Translations under genes and position numbers: made by a program | Notes under the pieces: model-generated | The model's input: only the letters and a program-made list of their open reading frames with translations | What the model was told of the DNA's origin: nothing | Databases searched by the model: none | Source of the DNA: Bacteroidales bacterium UBA1217 | GTDB lineage: Bacteria; Bacteroidota; Bacteroidia; Bacteroidales; P3 | Direction of reading: 5' to 3' | DNA: 46,453 nucleotides | Assembly (NCBI GenBank): GCA_002309335.1 | Contig: DBXH01000024.1 | Location: 3,531 to 49,983, forward strand | Shown here: positions 34,801 through 44,452 of the stretch, one piece after another | Layout: every line of letters begins with the position of its first letter | How positions within the stretch are numbered: position 1 is the stretch's first letter

Positions 34801-37800
34801 AAGAGCTGTTGCTCTTTCCACCATAGTCGGGCAATGTTTCAGCCAATGTTTGTGGAGTGCTGATTGCCGAGAGTTGCAAGCTTGCATTGACAAAATTGAT
34901 GTAATTGTTTCCCGACGGCGACACATCATTGTCAAGTGAACTAAACGCTACGTGCGTAATATCAAGACCTGGTTTGTCTGTAATGTTGGCCTCTGGATAT
35001 ACATTGTCGGGAACAGCATAAAAGTATGAATATTCACGCAATGTGTCGTTGAGACGAACATTCTCATTCGGCATATCCGTCCATACCCTCAAATGATAAG
35101 CCTGAGTTGTAGACCAGTTAGGTATACTGATCAAGGAATCAAAACGGAACACATAAACCGAGTCGGGTTGAATTGTTGCCGGGCACACTTCATGAACCTC
35201 CTGCAACAGATTGTTAGAATGATTGTAGAACTGGTACACAACAGGGATATTGGATATTGGTTGTGAACCATAGTTGATTATAGCTATCTTGACAGAGTCT
35301 TTAGTCATATATACTCTGTTGCCGACAGGCTCAACAACACTAAGTGCAGCCATATCAACAGGAACACGCGGATTGAGATATACGTGTACCGGATTATAGT
35401 AACTTGTACAAGCATCACGTAAACTATTGCCGTGTGTATTGACACAACTCAAGAAATAAGTAGAGTCGTAGAAATACTGCGGAGTCTCCCACCAGCAGGA
35501 ACGTGCATAGTTGCTGGCAGTAAAATATGGAGCCTCGGTCGAGTCACGGTGCCAAAGAATGTTACGGTGAATTGGTGCACCCGTGGGAGGATAGTCCGTC
35601 TGGGATGCGAAAATAGTATCCCACGTAGCATAAGGAATATGCAAATCAATGCCTACAGGCGGATTGGGCGTATAATAAGCATTTTTATTAACATAGTTTG
35701 TAGTATCGTTCAATGGTTTCTGGTCGTACTGATGCGAAGACCACGTCCTAACACGGACCACGATATCCTTGTCATTTCCTGTCGGATAGAGGTTGGCTGT
35801 CTGTTGGAAATCAAGCGTGACTGATGCATTGGGTTCAACGTCGACCGGTATTGTGGCAGTCTCCACAAATGAGACAGGAAGCGTCGGCACAGTTATACCT
35901 GGTGTCTGCAGTATTGCTTGTACTCCAATAGGAACAGTCCATCCTGCAGGATATGTCTTACGGCCAACATTTTTCAACTTGATTCCCAAATGTGTATTCT
36001 GCAAACGGCATCCCGAACTATCGTAAATCAATGTCTGTTCAGCCATAAAGTTATATGCCGGGTCAAGGAAGAAGTCTTTCGAAAGAACATTGTTTTCTGG
36101 CACGCTATCGTTAGCGAGCGGGAAATGGACTACAACTGTCTGGGTGTCAATAACGCCTATCGGCATCACTATATAGTTGGAGTCAATTATATTTGTCTGA
36201 GGCAGAACCTCGTCAAAATACCTATCTGACGAACGGAGAGTAGGATAGTTCTCTATCTCTGCCCACCAGTTAAGGTTACTTTCTGTCGATGTACCGTCGT
36301 TGGTGAATTTAACCACTACCCAGAGAGTGTCACTTTCAACATTATCGGTAAAACCAGTCACCTGTGTAGCGTATGTCTTCAGACCCGGCTTCAGGATCTC
36401 AAGGACACCAGTGTTGTGGTTCTTTCTAATAAATTCGTGAGCGCCCATACAAGGATTAGGAATCTGAGGACGCAGAGTATCGTCGATATCACGCGGTACT
36501 TCAGTATTATACTGTGCTCGTTCGCAGAATGTACCAAACGACAAATGCAAGTCATCGTTGGATATAAAATACGGTTTTTCGTTCATCGAATGGTTATCCA
36601 TACCATTCAATTGTTGCAAATGTTGGAAAGTATCAAGTTCTGCACCGCCCCAGAATGCCAGACGATCTTCAGCCGACGAATAGTAGTCATTGTAATCTGA
36701 ATTGGCCACATTAGCTGCCAACTGGACATAGAGGGCATATCCAGCACTGATATTCGAGAATATACTATTCATTATATATATATCCGAACTCGTTGTTCCG
36801 ACATACATTGCCTTCGACGTCCTGCCCTGCGAACCAGTACCGGCATAAACCTGGCAGCTATTGAAATAAGCATTTACCCATGTACTACTGTCAATCGAGA
36901 TACCTGCCGATGAATTGTTGTTACCACCATTCATCGCACACATATTGTTATGAATATGGCTACGCGTAGCATTCGAACCATTCACGTCAACAACACGTAT
37001 ACCGGTCTTCGCTCCTGTGTAGGTATCTGATAAGTTGACGAAGTTCTGTTCTATCGTAGCAGGACCGTTGTGCTGAGCGACAAATATACCTGTCAAGGCC
37101 TTACCATTACTGGTTGCTCCTGTCTTTATATAGTTACGAACTGCCAATACATCATTGACCTTACGCAAATAAATACCCATAAACGTAAAGTTCCTGATAG
37201 TGTCGTTAGTGATATATACACCCTCCGAACCATCAAAATCAGGCACCATACTTCTTATTGCATAGTAACCGTTTTCCAGAACGCAGTTATCAATATAAAG
37301 AGCATTTACGCCCGATCCGACAATAACACCAGATGCATTGACATTGCTTAAGCCTGCTTTCACACGGATAACATCATTCTTGAAATGCAACTGTCGAGCG
37401 TTCTGAATATTTACCACATTAGAATAATTGCCAGTTCCTAAACTCCATAATGTCATCCATTCGAAGTTTACAAAATCGGCACCATCTATATTGATAACAT
37501 AATTATCGGTATTTGTCGGCGCATAACGCAGAACGACACTGTCTTTATAATCTGGAACACCTCTGAAAGTGACCGTATTCAATGCCGACGAACCGTCTAT
37601 CGAACCTAAGGTTAATTGCTCAATATACGTACCGGCCTGAACATCAAACACGACGGGACCGTCTATACCGGCATTGTTCAATGTGTCGATTGCAGTGCTG
37701 AAATTTGCATAGAGGCCATTGGCTCCGATGCTGTAATTACCAGCACAGAAACGCACATTTACCATACGTGATATGGTATCATTCGACGGGACGGTATCAC

Positions 37801-40800
37801 CTGCCAAATTAACAATAGCACGCAATGCGTGACGTCCAGGTGTGAAAAGATGTTTGGCTATGACGACCGTCTCAGTTTCACTGTTTGCGAGGTTTGTCGT
37901 TCTGTTGAACACACCGTGCAGAGTGTCAATCCAATAATCTATTGAATAGGTAGTGAGAGGCAATGTACCCATATTGCGAAGCGTAACCTTAATGTCTGTA
38001 CTGTCGCAAGATGTAAAACCACCACCAGTTCCGGTTCCACTTCCAGATCCAGTACTATCGACAATTTCCCACGACAAAGCTGCATCTGCCGGAGGTGTAT
38101 TTGTCACAGTTACATAGATAGGTTTCTTCGGACCTTCGCAGCCGTAACCGACGAAGCCGAACTGGATATCAGGACGGTTGGCCGAACGGGATCCATTGGC
38201 AGTGAAATTAACAAGGTCGTTGCTGTCATCATTCTTATATATTACCTTGTTGTTGTTTGATGTACCTCCTGTATAACGGGTCCTGGCTCCTTGCGAAACA
38301 ACAGGATCCATCGTACGTGTTATCTGAATCACAATATTGTCAGTACCGTTCCATTGGAAAGCACTGGTAAGATTATGTGTTATCCATCCTTTTGCCTGGT
38401 TTGACAATGTCAAAGTGTCTACGCTGTAACATTGCGTCACTGGCAACCATCCGTTATTTGCAGTAAATGTAGCCTGCGATGTGGTTCCCATAGAAATCAC
38501 ATAATTTGTTAATGAGAATACACCCGATGGCGACAAAATTGTATCCAGATAGAATGCAATGGTCTGGATTGGTCCTGCCACACAGCCTGCTGCCGAAAGT
38601 TCCGCTGCTGTAAATAGATACTGCTCTTTTACATATTTCTTTTTCGGGTTGTACGGCGAAGGATAGCCTGCTGCCGTCTGCATAGTTGCCATTGTTCCGA
38701 TATGAGTATTTTCTATGCGTGCGCCAAATGTCGACACATAGAATGTATCATCTTCATACATATGACCTGTAGTGTAAACATTGCAGGTATCGATCGGACG
38801 CATAAAGCGGTCATACCAAGCCAGTGAGTCTGTCGGCGGAGTGATTGACTGCATAGTAAGAGTTCCGTCATATACCACAGTGTCATATTGTTTTACATTA
38901 GCCAATCCAGGCATAAAGAGCGATGTCAGCGAGACACGTACCGTATCGTTGAATCCAGTATTGTCAACATCAACTTTCTCGACCCACACAGTTACATCAA
39001 AATCAACCGAAGCCGATGCCACCGTAAAGTCAGGTATGGTGCTGAATGTATAACTGATTGTTGAACTTGCTCCGACTCCAGCAGCCAGTGTATCGCAGCC
39101 CGTTTGCAATGCAAGAGCTTGACCTGTATACTGCGGGTGTCCATCAACACGATAATGCATTACAATCTGGCCGCTGGGATATGCTCCGCGGTTGTGAACC
39201 GAGACTGTGATTGGTTCCTGTGCCATACCGCATCCACCTTCAAGAACAAGGTTGTCCACTGCCATATCTACATTGGGCAGGTTGACCAGATGGATATGTA
39301 CAGGTGCAGTCTCACCAAGGCATCCATTGTCATAGTAGCGTATTAGGTTCTTGTTTGGCTTGCCAAGTGTCATCTTGTGTGTATCATCGGCATATTCCCA
39401 CAGCAAGTTCGACATCGTAAGTGACGCAGGATACTGAGGCCAGCTCTTACGGTACACACCGGCTGTAGGTATACTGTCTATAAGCTGGATGCCTGCACCG
39501 AACCACGACGTATTGGGTACATTCTTGCTGGTCCACTGGGTCTGCGTTGTGATATTGTTGATTGCAACGGCATCTTCTATAACACCCCTATGATAGTAAA
39601 GGAGACCTATATTTGCAGTTTGCTGCGGGGCATTCATAGTCATCGTAGCCGACAATGTCTTGGTCGAATCGTAATTGCTAAAAGTCCTATATTGCAGCAC
39701 CAGGCACTCTCCCGGCTGGATAGTGACATTCGGGAATTTATATATTTTATTGTTGTATGCACTTGTGTTGCTGACCATCATTATGGTATCATTCGTCAGG
39801 TTGACAGGATAGTCGCCCACGTTAGTAAGCTCAACAGCAACAGCGGTACTGGAATTCATCCACAACGGCATCGGGTAAGTCACACCCGGCTGATTCTGTT
39901 TCAGCTGTACCTCGGTTATCTTGACTAGGTCATAATCACGTTTCTGACGAATATAGAATGTCGTGTCGGTATAGAGCGGATCGGTGGTAAAAGTTTTACC
40001 CCTCCATATAGGTGTGGTGCTCTCGGGCGATACATACCAGTAAACCTCCGACTTGTGCATCGTACTGGCCGTATACACATTCGAGTACCACGACTGCAGA
40101 CCGCTTGTAGCTGTCACAACAGCAGGAACACCATAGTCCGAGTTAACACTTATACTGTCGGGTGCAGGTGAATGATAGTGTGCAGTGACCGTCATCAAGC
40201 TTGTATCGTTGGCCGGGTTCGGGTCTATTGTCGAAGTCAACCAGGCATATAACATATATGTCGTATCCTCCATACCATTCGTCGGGAAAGGCAGAGTGAT
40301 ATTGGTATTCAATACAATAGTGTCCAAAGCCGGAATAACTCGGTTGATAACCATAGCACCTGAAGCACCGCCAGGAGCTAAAACTCCGGGTGTTGTACTG
40401 CGCGAAGCACAAAGCTGTACGCTAGTCGTGCTGCTTGATGGATCAAAAGCATTGACACCACTGTTCTTTATCACCACACGAAGCGGGGCAGCCGACGGAG
40501 CATCGCAATATTCATCGTAAGGCTCAAGGAATTCAATAATCTCAAAGTCGTAAGGCAGCGACGAGAACTCGAAGGCACCAAGACACGGAGCCACGGAGTC
40601 GCGCTGCGTACCATAAATATCCATCATAACCTCGTTAAAATGTACACCATGACCTTTAACATTCTGACTGTACGAACGCAAGTCGGTGGGTGTGCTGTTC
40701 AAGAATGCGGGGTTCACAGCCTGCGAGTTGGCATCGGTCGGACAATGGGTCTGCCAGTTTGCAAACGAGAGGCAGTTGATTCCATCATACTTGTTAAGAA

Positions 40801-43800
40801 GCGGGCTTTTTGTATAATAGATATTATATCCTATATAATTGGTTGCATCCTCTGTAGGAATATAGTTGAAAGCGAAGTTAACCGTATCATAGCAGGCCAC
40901 AATGTTGTTATAGAACATACTGTTCTGTAAGATACCTCCACCGAATGTTGCGGCAGCTATACCGCTACGCGTCGGAGCTGTCATCTTCACCGAGTTATGC
41001 AAGATCTTGGCATAGTTGGCAGTAATGATATTGAGAGGTGTAGTCAGCATGTTCGAAGTACCATCGTCATTGCTGACAAGCATATTGTTGGCAATGATTG
41101 CATATCCGGTCGCACTACCGTACAACTGAGTGGCACCGATACACGAAGCTCCAGAGGTGACATACACCGTATTACGCAAAACTTTGGTCTCACCGCTACA
41201 GTCTTGCAAAAGAATAGCGTAGCTCGAGTTGGCGTAGACCTCATTACAGGTATTGCTGTCTACAACGGCATTTATCTGATTACGGATCACCATACTATTG
41301 GTACCCTGATTATTGAAAAAGTTACCTCTTACAATACTTCCGTGTGCCATATTGTCCTGTGCCGGACCGACAAGGCTGATACCAATCGTACCGCGGTTGA
41401 ATGTACATTTGCTGGCTACCAAAGAGTCTGCACCACCGGAGTAGAGCAATGCCGAAGATGCCATATACGACTCCGACATCATACCTCCCTGAACCTCGCC
41501 GAATGTACAACTGTCAAACTGGCATCCCACACTATTGGTACCCATACGCACCAAATAAGTAACAGGATTACTTGCTGAGTTCGACAAGAACTGTATATTC
41601 TTGAAACGCACGTGATGTGTGCGCTGCAGGTTGACAAGTGAATTGACCAGCAATGTATCGTGCATCGACGACACAAAAGTCACTGCACCCGATAGCGGCT
41701 CAAACTTGACGTAGTTTGTTGCCGAAATACCAGGAATGGCCGGAAACGTGTGGGGCAGATAATATCCCGGTGCCAACTTTACTGTTAACGGACCGTCAAC
41801 ACCGCACTGGCTCAAGGCGTAAAGCAACTTCTCCAGCGACTGGTAATCGGGTGTTGAACCACCTACAATACGCGTTCCATGCATCGGGCCGTCGCAGGCA
41901 ATGAAACGAGTCCACAAAGTATCGTTGAACGGCTCGTGGTCACGATAATGCATCCCTGCCGACAATACAGAGTCGTCAACCCACGCAATCATCTCGTGAT
42001 AGCCAGGAGCATACGTCTGAGTAGTGTTGATGGTTACGTTCTCTGTGCCACCGCCAAGCAAAGTACCCGTCCAATCATAATATTGATGGGCGCCATTGTC
42101 AACGCTGTAATAAATACGGACAGCGTTTATCGTCTGCGCACCATAGTTCTTCAGTGTTACAATCACATTATTGTTTACGTTTGCCACTGCTGGTGTGGTA
42201 TCGTTGGGATAGCTAAAACCGCTGATACCTGCGTCATACAGCAACGGAACATTGGCATTAGCTTTTAATGTGAAGTTAGGACGATTCTGTGTGTAATCTC
42301 CATTGCTAAATAAACTGCCAAACACATCAAATCCATACGAAGCATTAAAACCTTTATACAAGGAACCTTTGCGGAGCACTTGCGGTGTACCTCCGGAATA
42401 TGCCGGTATCATTCTCACCGTTACTGCCGACGGATCACTACTGGTGTTGTCAACATAAACGGATATTCCCAAGCCCTTACCGGCATAGAAGAAAGTATCC
42501 TGCAAATTAATTGTACCCAACGTCTGCGCGTTCTGGGTAATAACCAGCGAAGAGTCATAAACAAGTTTTTGGAAATCTGATGTAAAGTCATTGTTTTGGG
42601 TGAAACTAAAGTCCGAGTCGATATTTCTCATCTTAATCACCACTCGGTTGCGCGTCGAGTTGGTCACATTCGCAACCACAGGATATCGTATCTGCGTAAT
42701 TGCTCCTGCCTGAATCTTATGTGTTCCCTGGGGACCAATACTTGCATCTTTCAGTCCGAAATACTCAGCCATCTCCGCGCTGTCATATACTATCTCACAC
42801 TTAAAATCTCCATAGTTCGGAAATGGCAACGCATTCGATGTTCCTGTTGCTATTAAAGCAATCGAGTTATTCGACTCCCGGCCTCGGACACACCTGTATT
42901 CTTGCCATCTCGTCATATCCGAAGGAAAACTCGTTGCATTGTGGTTCACAGAATTATCCTTACCAACTATACGCCATTTCACAATCGTATCATATCCACA
43001 AAACGGAAGATAAGTCTCATAACGGTTTGAATTACCAGCCACCGGTGTCATTATTTTACGGCGCGTTATTCCATCGCTGCCAAGCTGATAGTCTACATAT
43101 ATCGAGTCCGCACACATTCCCTGAGTAAGCGGGGTTGTAAAATCAGCTGCCAAATGCGTGCCACGGCTGTTGGGGTAACGCTCCAGGTCTGGATAATCCG
43201 CCATTGTCACCACAGGCAACAACATCGAGTTTGGGCTGCACTGCACCTTGATATTATCAAGATACCAGCCTTGAGTCGTAGCACCGGCATCCGGCCTGCG
43301 ACCACGCAGACGGAAACGAATCAAGATCTTTCTGTTTTCAAGCGCCTGACCTTGCAACTTTGATGCAAATTTGAATCGTTCACGTTTCCACCAAGTATTA
43401 TTTACCGTCGTACCCTGCCAAGTCGAATACGACTCTTTCGAGAACGAGTGCATCGACACGAAGTCCGAACTTCCTCCTCCCCAAGTGTTATCATAATAGT
43501 CCGAGCCATTCAACGTCGTCCAGTCCGCTTCGTCAATACGGCGAATCTGTATCTGCGCAACCTCCGAAACGCCTATGACCGACGTAGTGGGATTTACATC
43601 GCAAATATGCATAAAGTCTAGATAGAAATACTGAAACGAACCATTGTCCGAAAAATCTATCGTATCCAACTGCACCAGAACCTCACCGTTTACCGCGTGC
43701 TGAAATTTAAGCGAACGGCTACCCGACGACGCTACCGTCGTCACTGGTGTCGCCGTACCGGTTAAAATAGTGTACGTCTGGGCCTCACCAACTTCAAAGC

Positions 43801-43888
43801 CTTGTTGGTACTTTGTCACTATCTGACCATGCGCCGTAAACGCCGAAATCAGAAAAATTAGTCCAAGTAGTAATGATACTTTTTTCAT
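31859..43888 (-). CDS. Giant T9SS-secreted surface protein with beta-helix and CARDB-like modules
   Basis: An unbroken 12-kb frame encodes 4009 residues with signal peptide (cleavage near A-H-G, about 21). An N-terminal MAM/jelly-roll-like module (to about 215) is followed by many CARDB-like beta-sandwich repeats with the core I-K-N-(Y/S)-G. Parallel beta-helix regions lie at about 663-1106 and 2047-2483, each ending in a G-A-(F/H)-E-F motif. Further modules are a lamin-tail-like domain (about 1320-1440), a jelly-roll shared with the 2695-residue protein (about 1750-1915), a Gly/Ser/Thr linker (about 1943-1955), a GEVED-like domain (about 3063-3166) and another MAM-like module (about 3290-3470). 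The last 80 residues are a T9SS type A sorting domain (Q-N-Y-P-N-P-F-D-N-S-T ... D-E-L-G-R-L-V ... L-S-S-G-V-Y-Y-Y). It is probably displayed on the cell surface; adhesion or glycan binding is inference. No protease or glycosidase signature was recognised. Confidence 0.86.
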   Translation of the reverse strand: MKKVSLLLGLIFLISAFTAHGQIVTKYQQGFEVGEAQTYTILTGTATPVTTVASSGSRSLKFQHAVNGEVLVQLDTIDFSDNGSFQYFYLDFMHICDVNPTTSVIGVSEVAQIQIRRIDEADWTTLNGSDYYDNTWGGGSSDFVSMHSFSKESYSTWQGTTVNNTWWKRERFKFASKLQGQALENRKILIRFRLRGRRPDAGATTQGWYLDNIKVQCSPNSMLLPVVTMADYPDLERYPNSRGTHLAADFTTPLTQGMCADSIYVDYQLGSDGITRRKIMTPVAGNSNRYETYLPFCGYDTIVKWRIVGKDNSVNHNATSFPSDMTRWQEYRCVRGRESNNSIALIATGTSNALPFPNYGDFKCEIVYDSAEMAEYFGLKDASIGPQGTHKIQAGAITQIRYPVVANVTNSTRNRVVIKMRNIDSDFSFTQNNDFTSDFQKLVYDSSLVITQNAQTLGTINLQDTFFYAGKGLGISVYVDNTSSDPSAVTVRMIPAYSGGTPQVLRKGSLYKGFNASYGFDVFGSLFSNGDYTQNRPNFTLKANANVPLLYDAGISGFSYPNDTTPAVANVNNNVIVTLKNYGAQTINAVRIYYSVDNGAHQYYDWTGTLLGGGTENVTINTTQTYAPGYHEMIAWVDDSVLSAGMHYRDHEPFNDTLWTRFIACDGPMHGTRIVGGSTPDYQSLEKLLYALSQCGVDGPLTVKLAPGYYLPHTFPAIPGISATNYVKFEPLSGAVTFVSSMHDTLLVNSLVNLQRTHHVRFKNIQFLSNSASNPVTYLVRMGTNSVGCQFDSCTFGEVQGGMMSESYMASSALLYSGGADSLVASKCTFNRGTIGISLVGPAQDNMAHGSIVRGNFFNNQGTNSMVIRNQINAVVDSNTCNEVYANSSYAILLQDCSGETKVLRNTVYVTSGASCIGATQLYGSATGYAIIANNMLVSNDDGTSNMLTTPLNIITANYAKILHNSVKMTAPTRSGIAAATFGGGILQNSMFYNNIVACYDTVNFAFNYIPTEDATNYIGYNIYYTKSPLLNKYDGINCLSFANWQTHCPTDANSQAVNPAFLNSTPTDLRSYSQNVKGHGVHFNEVMMDIYGTQRDSVAPCLGAFEFSSLPYDFEIIEFLEPYDEYCDAPSAAPLRVVIKNSGVNAFDPSSSTTSVQLCASRSTTPGVLAPGGASGAMVINRVIPALDTIVLNTNITLPFPTNGMEDTTYMLYAWLTSTIDPNPANDTSLMTVTAHYHSPAPDSISVNSDYGVPAVVTATSGLQSWYSNVYTASTMHKSEVYWYVSPESTTPIWRGKTFTTDPLYTDTTFYIRQKRDYDLVKITEVQLKQNQPGVTYPMPLWMNSSTAVAVELTNVGDYPVNLTNDTIMMVSNTSAYNNKIYKFPNVTIQPGECLVLQYRTFSNYDSTKTLSATMTMNAPQQTANIGLLYYHRGVIEDAVAINNITTQTQWTSKNVPNTSWFGAGIQLIDSIPTAGVYRKSWPQYPASLTMSNLLWEYADDTHKMTLGKPNKNLIRYYDNGCLGETAPVHIHLVNLPNVDMAVDNLVLEGGCGMAQEPITVSVHNRGAYPSGQIVMHYRVDGHPQYTGQALALQTGCDTLAAGVGASSTISYTFSTIPDFTVASASVDFDVTVWVEKVDVDNTGFNDTVRVSLTSLFMPGLANVKQYDTVVYDGTLTMQSITPPTDSLAWYDRFMRPIDTCNVYTTGHMYEDDTFYVSTFGARIENTHIGTMATMQTAAGYPSPYNPKKKYVKEQYLFTAAELSAAGCVAGPIQTIAFYLDTILSPSGVFSLTNYVISMGTTSQATFTANNGWLPVTQCYSVDTLTLSNQAKGWITHNLTSAFQWNGTDNIVIQITRTMDPVVSQGARTRYTGGTSNNNKVIYKNDDSNDLVNFTANGSRSANRPDIQFGFVGYGCEGPKKPIYVTVTNTPPADAALSWEIVDSTGSGSGTGTGGGFTSCDSTDIKVTLRNMGTLPLTTYSIDYWIDTLHGVFNRTTNLANSETETVVIAKHLFTPGRHALRAIVNLAGDTVPSNDTISRMVNVRFCAGNYSIGANGLYANFSTAIDTLNNAGIDGPVVFDVQAGTYIEQLTLGSIDGSSALNTVTFRGVPDYKDSVVLRYAPTNTDNYVINIDGADFVNFEWMTLWSLGTGNYSNVVNIQNARQLHFKNDVIRVKAGLSNVNASGVIVGSGVNALYIDNCVLENGYYAIRSMVPDFDGSEGVYITNDTIRNFTFMGIYLRKVNDVLAVRNYIKTGATSNGKALTGIFVAQHNGPATIEQNFVNLSDTYTGAKTGIRVVDVNGSNATRSHIHNNMCAMNGGNNNSSAGISIDSSTWVNAYFNSCQVYAGTGSQGRTSKAMYVGTTSSDIYIMNSIFSNISAGYALYVQLAANVANSDYNDYYSSAEDRLAFWGGAELDTFQHLQQLNGMDNHSMNEKPYFISNDDLHLSFGTFCERAQYNTEVPRDIDDTLRPQIPNPCMGAHEFIRKNHNTGVLEILKPGLKTYATQVTGFTDNVESDTLWVVVKFTNDGTSTESNLNWWAEIENYPTLRSSDRYFDEVLPQTNIIDSNYIVMPIGVIDTQTVVVHFPLANDSVPENNVLSKDFFLDPAYNFMAEQTLIYDSSGCRLQNTHLGIKLKNVGRKTYPAGWTVPIGVQAILQTPGITVPTLPVSFVETATIPVDVEPNASVTLDFQQTANLYPTGNDKDIVVRVRTWSSHQYDQKPLNDTTNYVNKNAYYTPNPPVGIDLHIPYATWDTIFASQTDYPPTGAPIHRNILWHRDSTEAPYFTASNYARSCWWETPQYFYDSTYFLSCVNTHGNSLRDACTSYYNPVHVYLNPRVPVDMAALSVVEPVGNRVYMTKDSVKIAIINYGSQPISNIPVVYQFYNHSNNLLQEVHEVCPATIQPDSVYVFRFDSLISIPNWSTTQAYHLRVWTDMPNENVRLNDTLREYSYFYAVPDNVYPEANITDKPGLDITHVAFSSLDNDVSPSGNNYINFVNASLQLSAISTPQTLAETLPDYGGKSNSSYQALNSLRALHLIKGTVDTMIVECRNSDKANDYATKGWLTVWIDANRNGEFEYEPLTLSDANADDSVIYDYPHTEIIYQDTIQSGNPSRFVFSLPQDIRTGYMRMRVMVDQNSTGPTDPTETAGQFGCIHDYLLYIEDVPVDVDVCASRIVAPREQHIGGHTGTTGDTAVTVSFQIANKGRLAVDAVSVNYRFINPRYGNQSGTIQWNGTLEPGHSAVVDLPARVFDFGVTNVHISVSTPGDTLTANDTLLYQYYRAPIKDLVFSDDFEGLSEWFVPRGYTPFSQNLWQRGHSNKPNIMACVSDSNVFATNLNGYVNVFNTGNVSYAYTPIFDIHTIRPDTLELWVARDMAEGHLARIEFCDYLGHWVTVGSGNDSLWYNSGTSWDSVSPGYSYIHHRFSLNTIGGDFQQRLQLRLVYKAESGSNSCDGIAIDNFVVGRARRNIDVGIIAITHPTHPKFGQTIRPRVVIKNYGLDTLYSVELAYLPYGVHLSRTGVYTSQTGLLPGATDFYEFATPFIVKNDFPDTFQICAFTTVNMDMYQDNDSICKDFYLSPLDNDMGAVSFMSPLDRVIAGDSIEVNMRIRNYGQAPVSSTSVTYVYNNTFTVTEQINFNEILGHDLQSFEFLNYSFKQKFRASMGYMDLMAYVEMPDDDYLFNDTIVKRIEGMSAITDLKAVEVVLDTTVHNKVMVAVVIDNVGARAVNNFKIGFWYYNDTSTRREIVYSAPTPLPALSRLCYKFDEQLPRHDEYYKYFTAYVSAAEDNDQTNDTTNIISPMYVDLRPIRVLVEENRTDSCRVRIEVKNYGNIITREDQGVKCEGVINGVNLGKIQVNRAIMPGQYITIEYKKKIPKSSTRTYTGYGRATCFADADTSNDHTTRVEVQNYFEGIPLVSEFNGMVLQQNYPNPFDNSTRIDFYLPTSGDVRFFVMDELGRLVYQSEEFYSSGDHSINFGDTHLSSGVYYYGIEKDGDRLMRKMVMKR

Positions 43889-43977
43889 ATTAATATTTTA
43901 TATTTTATTCTTTATTAAATATTTACAATCAATCTACATACCACCGCACACAGCAATGGCAGTCTAATTTGAACTTA

Positions 43978-43985
43978 CAAAGATA
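43978..43985 (-). promoter_or_regulatory. -7 promoter box for the 12-kb T9SS gene
   Basis: The minus-strand sequence TATCTTTG is a full match to TAnnTTTG. It lies 89 bases upstream of ATG 43888, giving an AT-rich leader of about 80-85 nt that could host regulation. No obvious -33 TTTG was found. Confidence 0.6.
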
Positions 43986-44202
43986 CACAAAAAGTTCATT
44001 CTATAAAGTATTTTTTATATTTTTTATTACTAAATAATCATAATTTTAAAATAACATTCTAAATTTCAATACACTACATTCAAATATTATTATCTGCTTA
44101 GAAAAACCACATTATGCAAGCCACCTCACACACAACTCTTTTTCAACCTCTACATAATAGACACCAAAAAATCACTTTTCGCTGTAAAAAATCAAAAAAA
44201 AC

Positions 44203-44236
44203 ACCTATAGGTAGAGTTCATACTCGACTTATAAGT
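44203..44236. promoter_or_regulatory. Paired 10-bp palindromes, possible operator
   Basis: ACCTATAGGT (44203-44212) and ACTTATAAGT (44227-44236) are both perfect palindromes of the form ACYTATARGT. Their starts are 24 bp apart, and each is followed by AGA. The similarity extends to about 15 bp as a direct repeat. The spacing is a little over two helical turns, as for two dimers of a regulator on one DNA face. The regulator is unknown. Confidence 0.4.
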
Positions 44237-44452
44237 AGATTTTACACCTTAAATAGTTCAGGAAATTAAGTTAAAAAATCATAAAAAATAAAAACCTCCA
44301 ATAATCGATTGACTATCAGACGTCAAAAAAGTCAAATAACATTTTCTTAAATCCGTCTTCCTCAACCCTTCCTCTGGGGCTCCTCTGGGTCAATTCTAGG
44401 TTTACGCATAAAATCCATATTGCCCAAAAAATACTTTTAACTCCCCGGCAAG

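Larger units (their letters stand above)
43889..44452. other. AT-rich intergenic region with promoter and paired palindromes
   Basis: No open frame here looks like a gene. The left part holds the giant gene's 5' leader and its promoter box. The middle is A/T-homopolymer rich. Two 10-bp palindromes of the form ACYTATARGT lie at 44203-44212 and 44227-44236. Near the right end a short direct repeat TCCTCTGGG occurs at 44370-44378 and 44381-44389. I found no cluster of DnaA boxes and no tRNA. Confidence 0.6.

Noticed and set aside
15308..43888. Possible CRISPR array or long DNA repeats in the giant genes
   Set aside because: The repeats are protein modules with diverged DNA; no regularly spaced identical repeats with unique spacers were seen.
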